The position numbers and the translations under genes are program-made. This document shows, one piece after another, positions 6,661-7,004 of a DNA stretch of 7,004 bases; position 1 is the stretch's first letter; each line of letters opens with the position of its first letter. The notes beneath the pieces are model-generated. The model ran no database searches, had not been told where the DNA came from, and was given only the letters and a program-made list of their open reading frames with translations. The DNA comes from Planctomycetaceae bacterium (GTDB lineage Bacteria; Planctomycetota; Planctomycetia; Isosphaerales; Isosphaeraceae), in the NCBI GenBank assembly GCA_019232645.1, contig JAFANO010000711.1, positions 1 through 7,004 on the forward strand. The letters are read 5' to 3'.

Positions 6661-7004
6661 CAGAAAAGGCTCCGCTGAGTAGAGCCGCTGACCGACCGGA
6701 GGCGGAACTCGCCGTTATCCTGAATGCCGTCTGGACTTGGAGGTTTGGTCTCCGACTCGATGGAATCACGAACGGCTTGCTCGCTGCCGAGCAGGGCCAC
6801 GGTGTCGTTCCAGCAGTCATCCCAGGTCCAGCCGTGGCGAGGGTCGTCGGGCGGGAAGGTCTCGGGCCGCCAGACGTGGCAACCGTCCCGCTTGGCGATC
6901 AGGGGACCGGGAAGGCCCTTGGCGTGAGCGGTTTGGGCGCTGGTCAGTTTGGGGATGCCGAGGAGGTCGAAGAATTCGTCGTTGGAGAGCGAGCCGGCTG
7001 TCTC
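6660..7004 (-). CDS. C-terminal part of an unidentified operon protein ending in a clamp-binding-like QRSLF
   Basis: The last 114 codons of a gene that continues beyond the right edge, open from its first base here to TGA (6662-6660). Third positions are strongly G/C, which supports true coding. I do not recognise the family. Residues 8-50 of the fragment (NDEFFDLLGIPKLTSAQ, then GLPGPLIAKRDGCHVWRPE) have the feel of a small winged-helix DNA-binding module of the AlpA/MerR kind; this is a weak inference. Residues 55-82 are Trp-rich (PRHGWTWDDCWND) and are followed by a polar, probably disordered tail of about 30 residues ending TQRSLF. That end fits the bacterial sliding-clamp-binding pattern, Q-x-(S/D)-L-F, which is often found at extreme C-termini of DNA-acting enzymes. 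Operon position makes a DNA-modifying or DNA-binding partner of the helicase likely, for example a methyltransferase, but no catalytic motif is in view. Confidence 0.8.
   Translation of the reverse strand, partial: ETAGSLSNDEFFDLLGIPKLTSAQTAHAKGLPGPLIAKRDGCHVWRPETFPPDDPRHGWTWDDCWNDTVALLGSEQAVRDSIESETKPPSPDGIQDNGEFRLRSVSGSTQRSLF
6670..6673 (-). promoter_or_regulatory. Ribosome binding site of the DUF4258-like gene
   Basis: GGAG lies 9 nt before the ATG at 6660-6658, within the last codons of the upstream gene. With the TGATG overlap it supports coupled translation. Confidence 0.5.

Noticed and set aside
6524..6820. Minus-strand 98-codon frame spanning the end of the upstream gene and the DUF4258-like gene
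   Set aside because: It overlaps two better-supported frames and reads as low-information Ser/Ala/Arg-rich sequence.

Overview
The window comes from a high-GC bacterium. Codon third positions are strongly G/C in every convincing gene. The protein families fit Planctomycetota or Actinomycetota, but no marker gene is present, so the lineage is a guess. All convincing genes lie on the minus strand and read from the right edge towards the left.

Layout in transcription order: (1) the last 114 codons of a gene entering from the right edge (7004-6660), ending in QRSLF, a possible sliding-clamp-binding tail. (2) A DUF4258-like small protein (6660-6409) whose ATG overlaps the upstream stop as TGATG. 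(3) A DUF2283-like small protein (6387-6118); together, 2 and 3 look like a toxin-antitoxin-type pair. (4) A very large DEAH-box helicase with a DUF1998/MrfA-type zinc-binding C-terminal half and a terminal Vsr-like nuclease domain (6095-600, 1831 aa). (5) A decayed stretch (599-391) that continues the helicase reading frame beyond its TGA stop. It reads as sensible protein for about 45 codons and then needs a one-base shift to continue. (6) Bases 1-390, with no convincing gene, a low-GC patch near 311-345 and one perfect hairpin.

The junctions are an overlap, 21 nt and 22 nt, so the four genes look like one operon. Large DUF1998 helicases are the hallmark of phage-defence systems (DruE of Druantia, the split DrmA/DrmB pair of DISARM, and MrfA-like repair helicases). 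The most economical reading is the distal end of a defence operon. Its effector or modification gene lies mostly beyond the right edge, a small toxin-antitoxin-like pair is embedded in the middle, and the large helicase-nuclease comes last. None of the other recognised Druantia or DISARM partners is visible here, so naming the system would be premature.

The in-frame but interrupted sequence after the helicase stop suggests that the helicase recently lost a C-terminal segment, or that the assembly contains errors there. The plus strand carries very long open frames opposite the helicase. They are antisense shadows of a high-GC gene and are not annotated.
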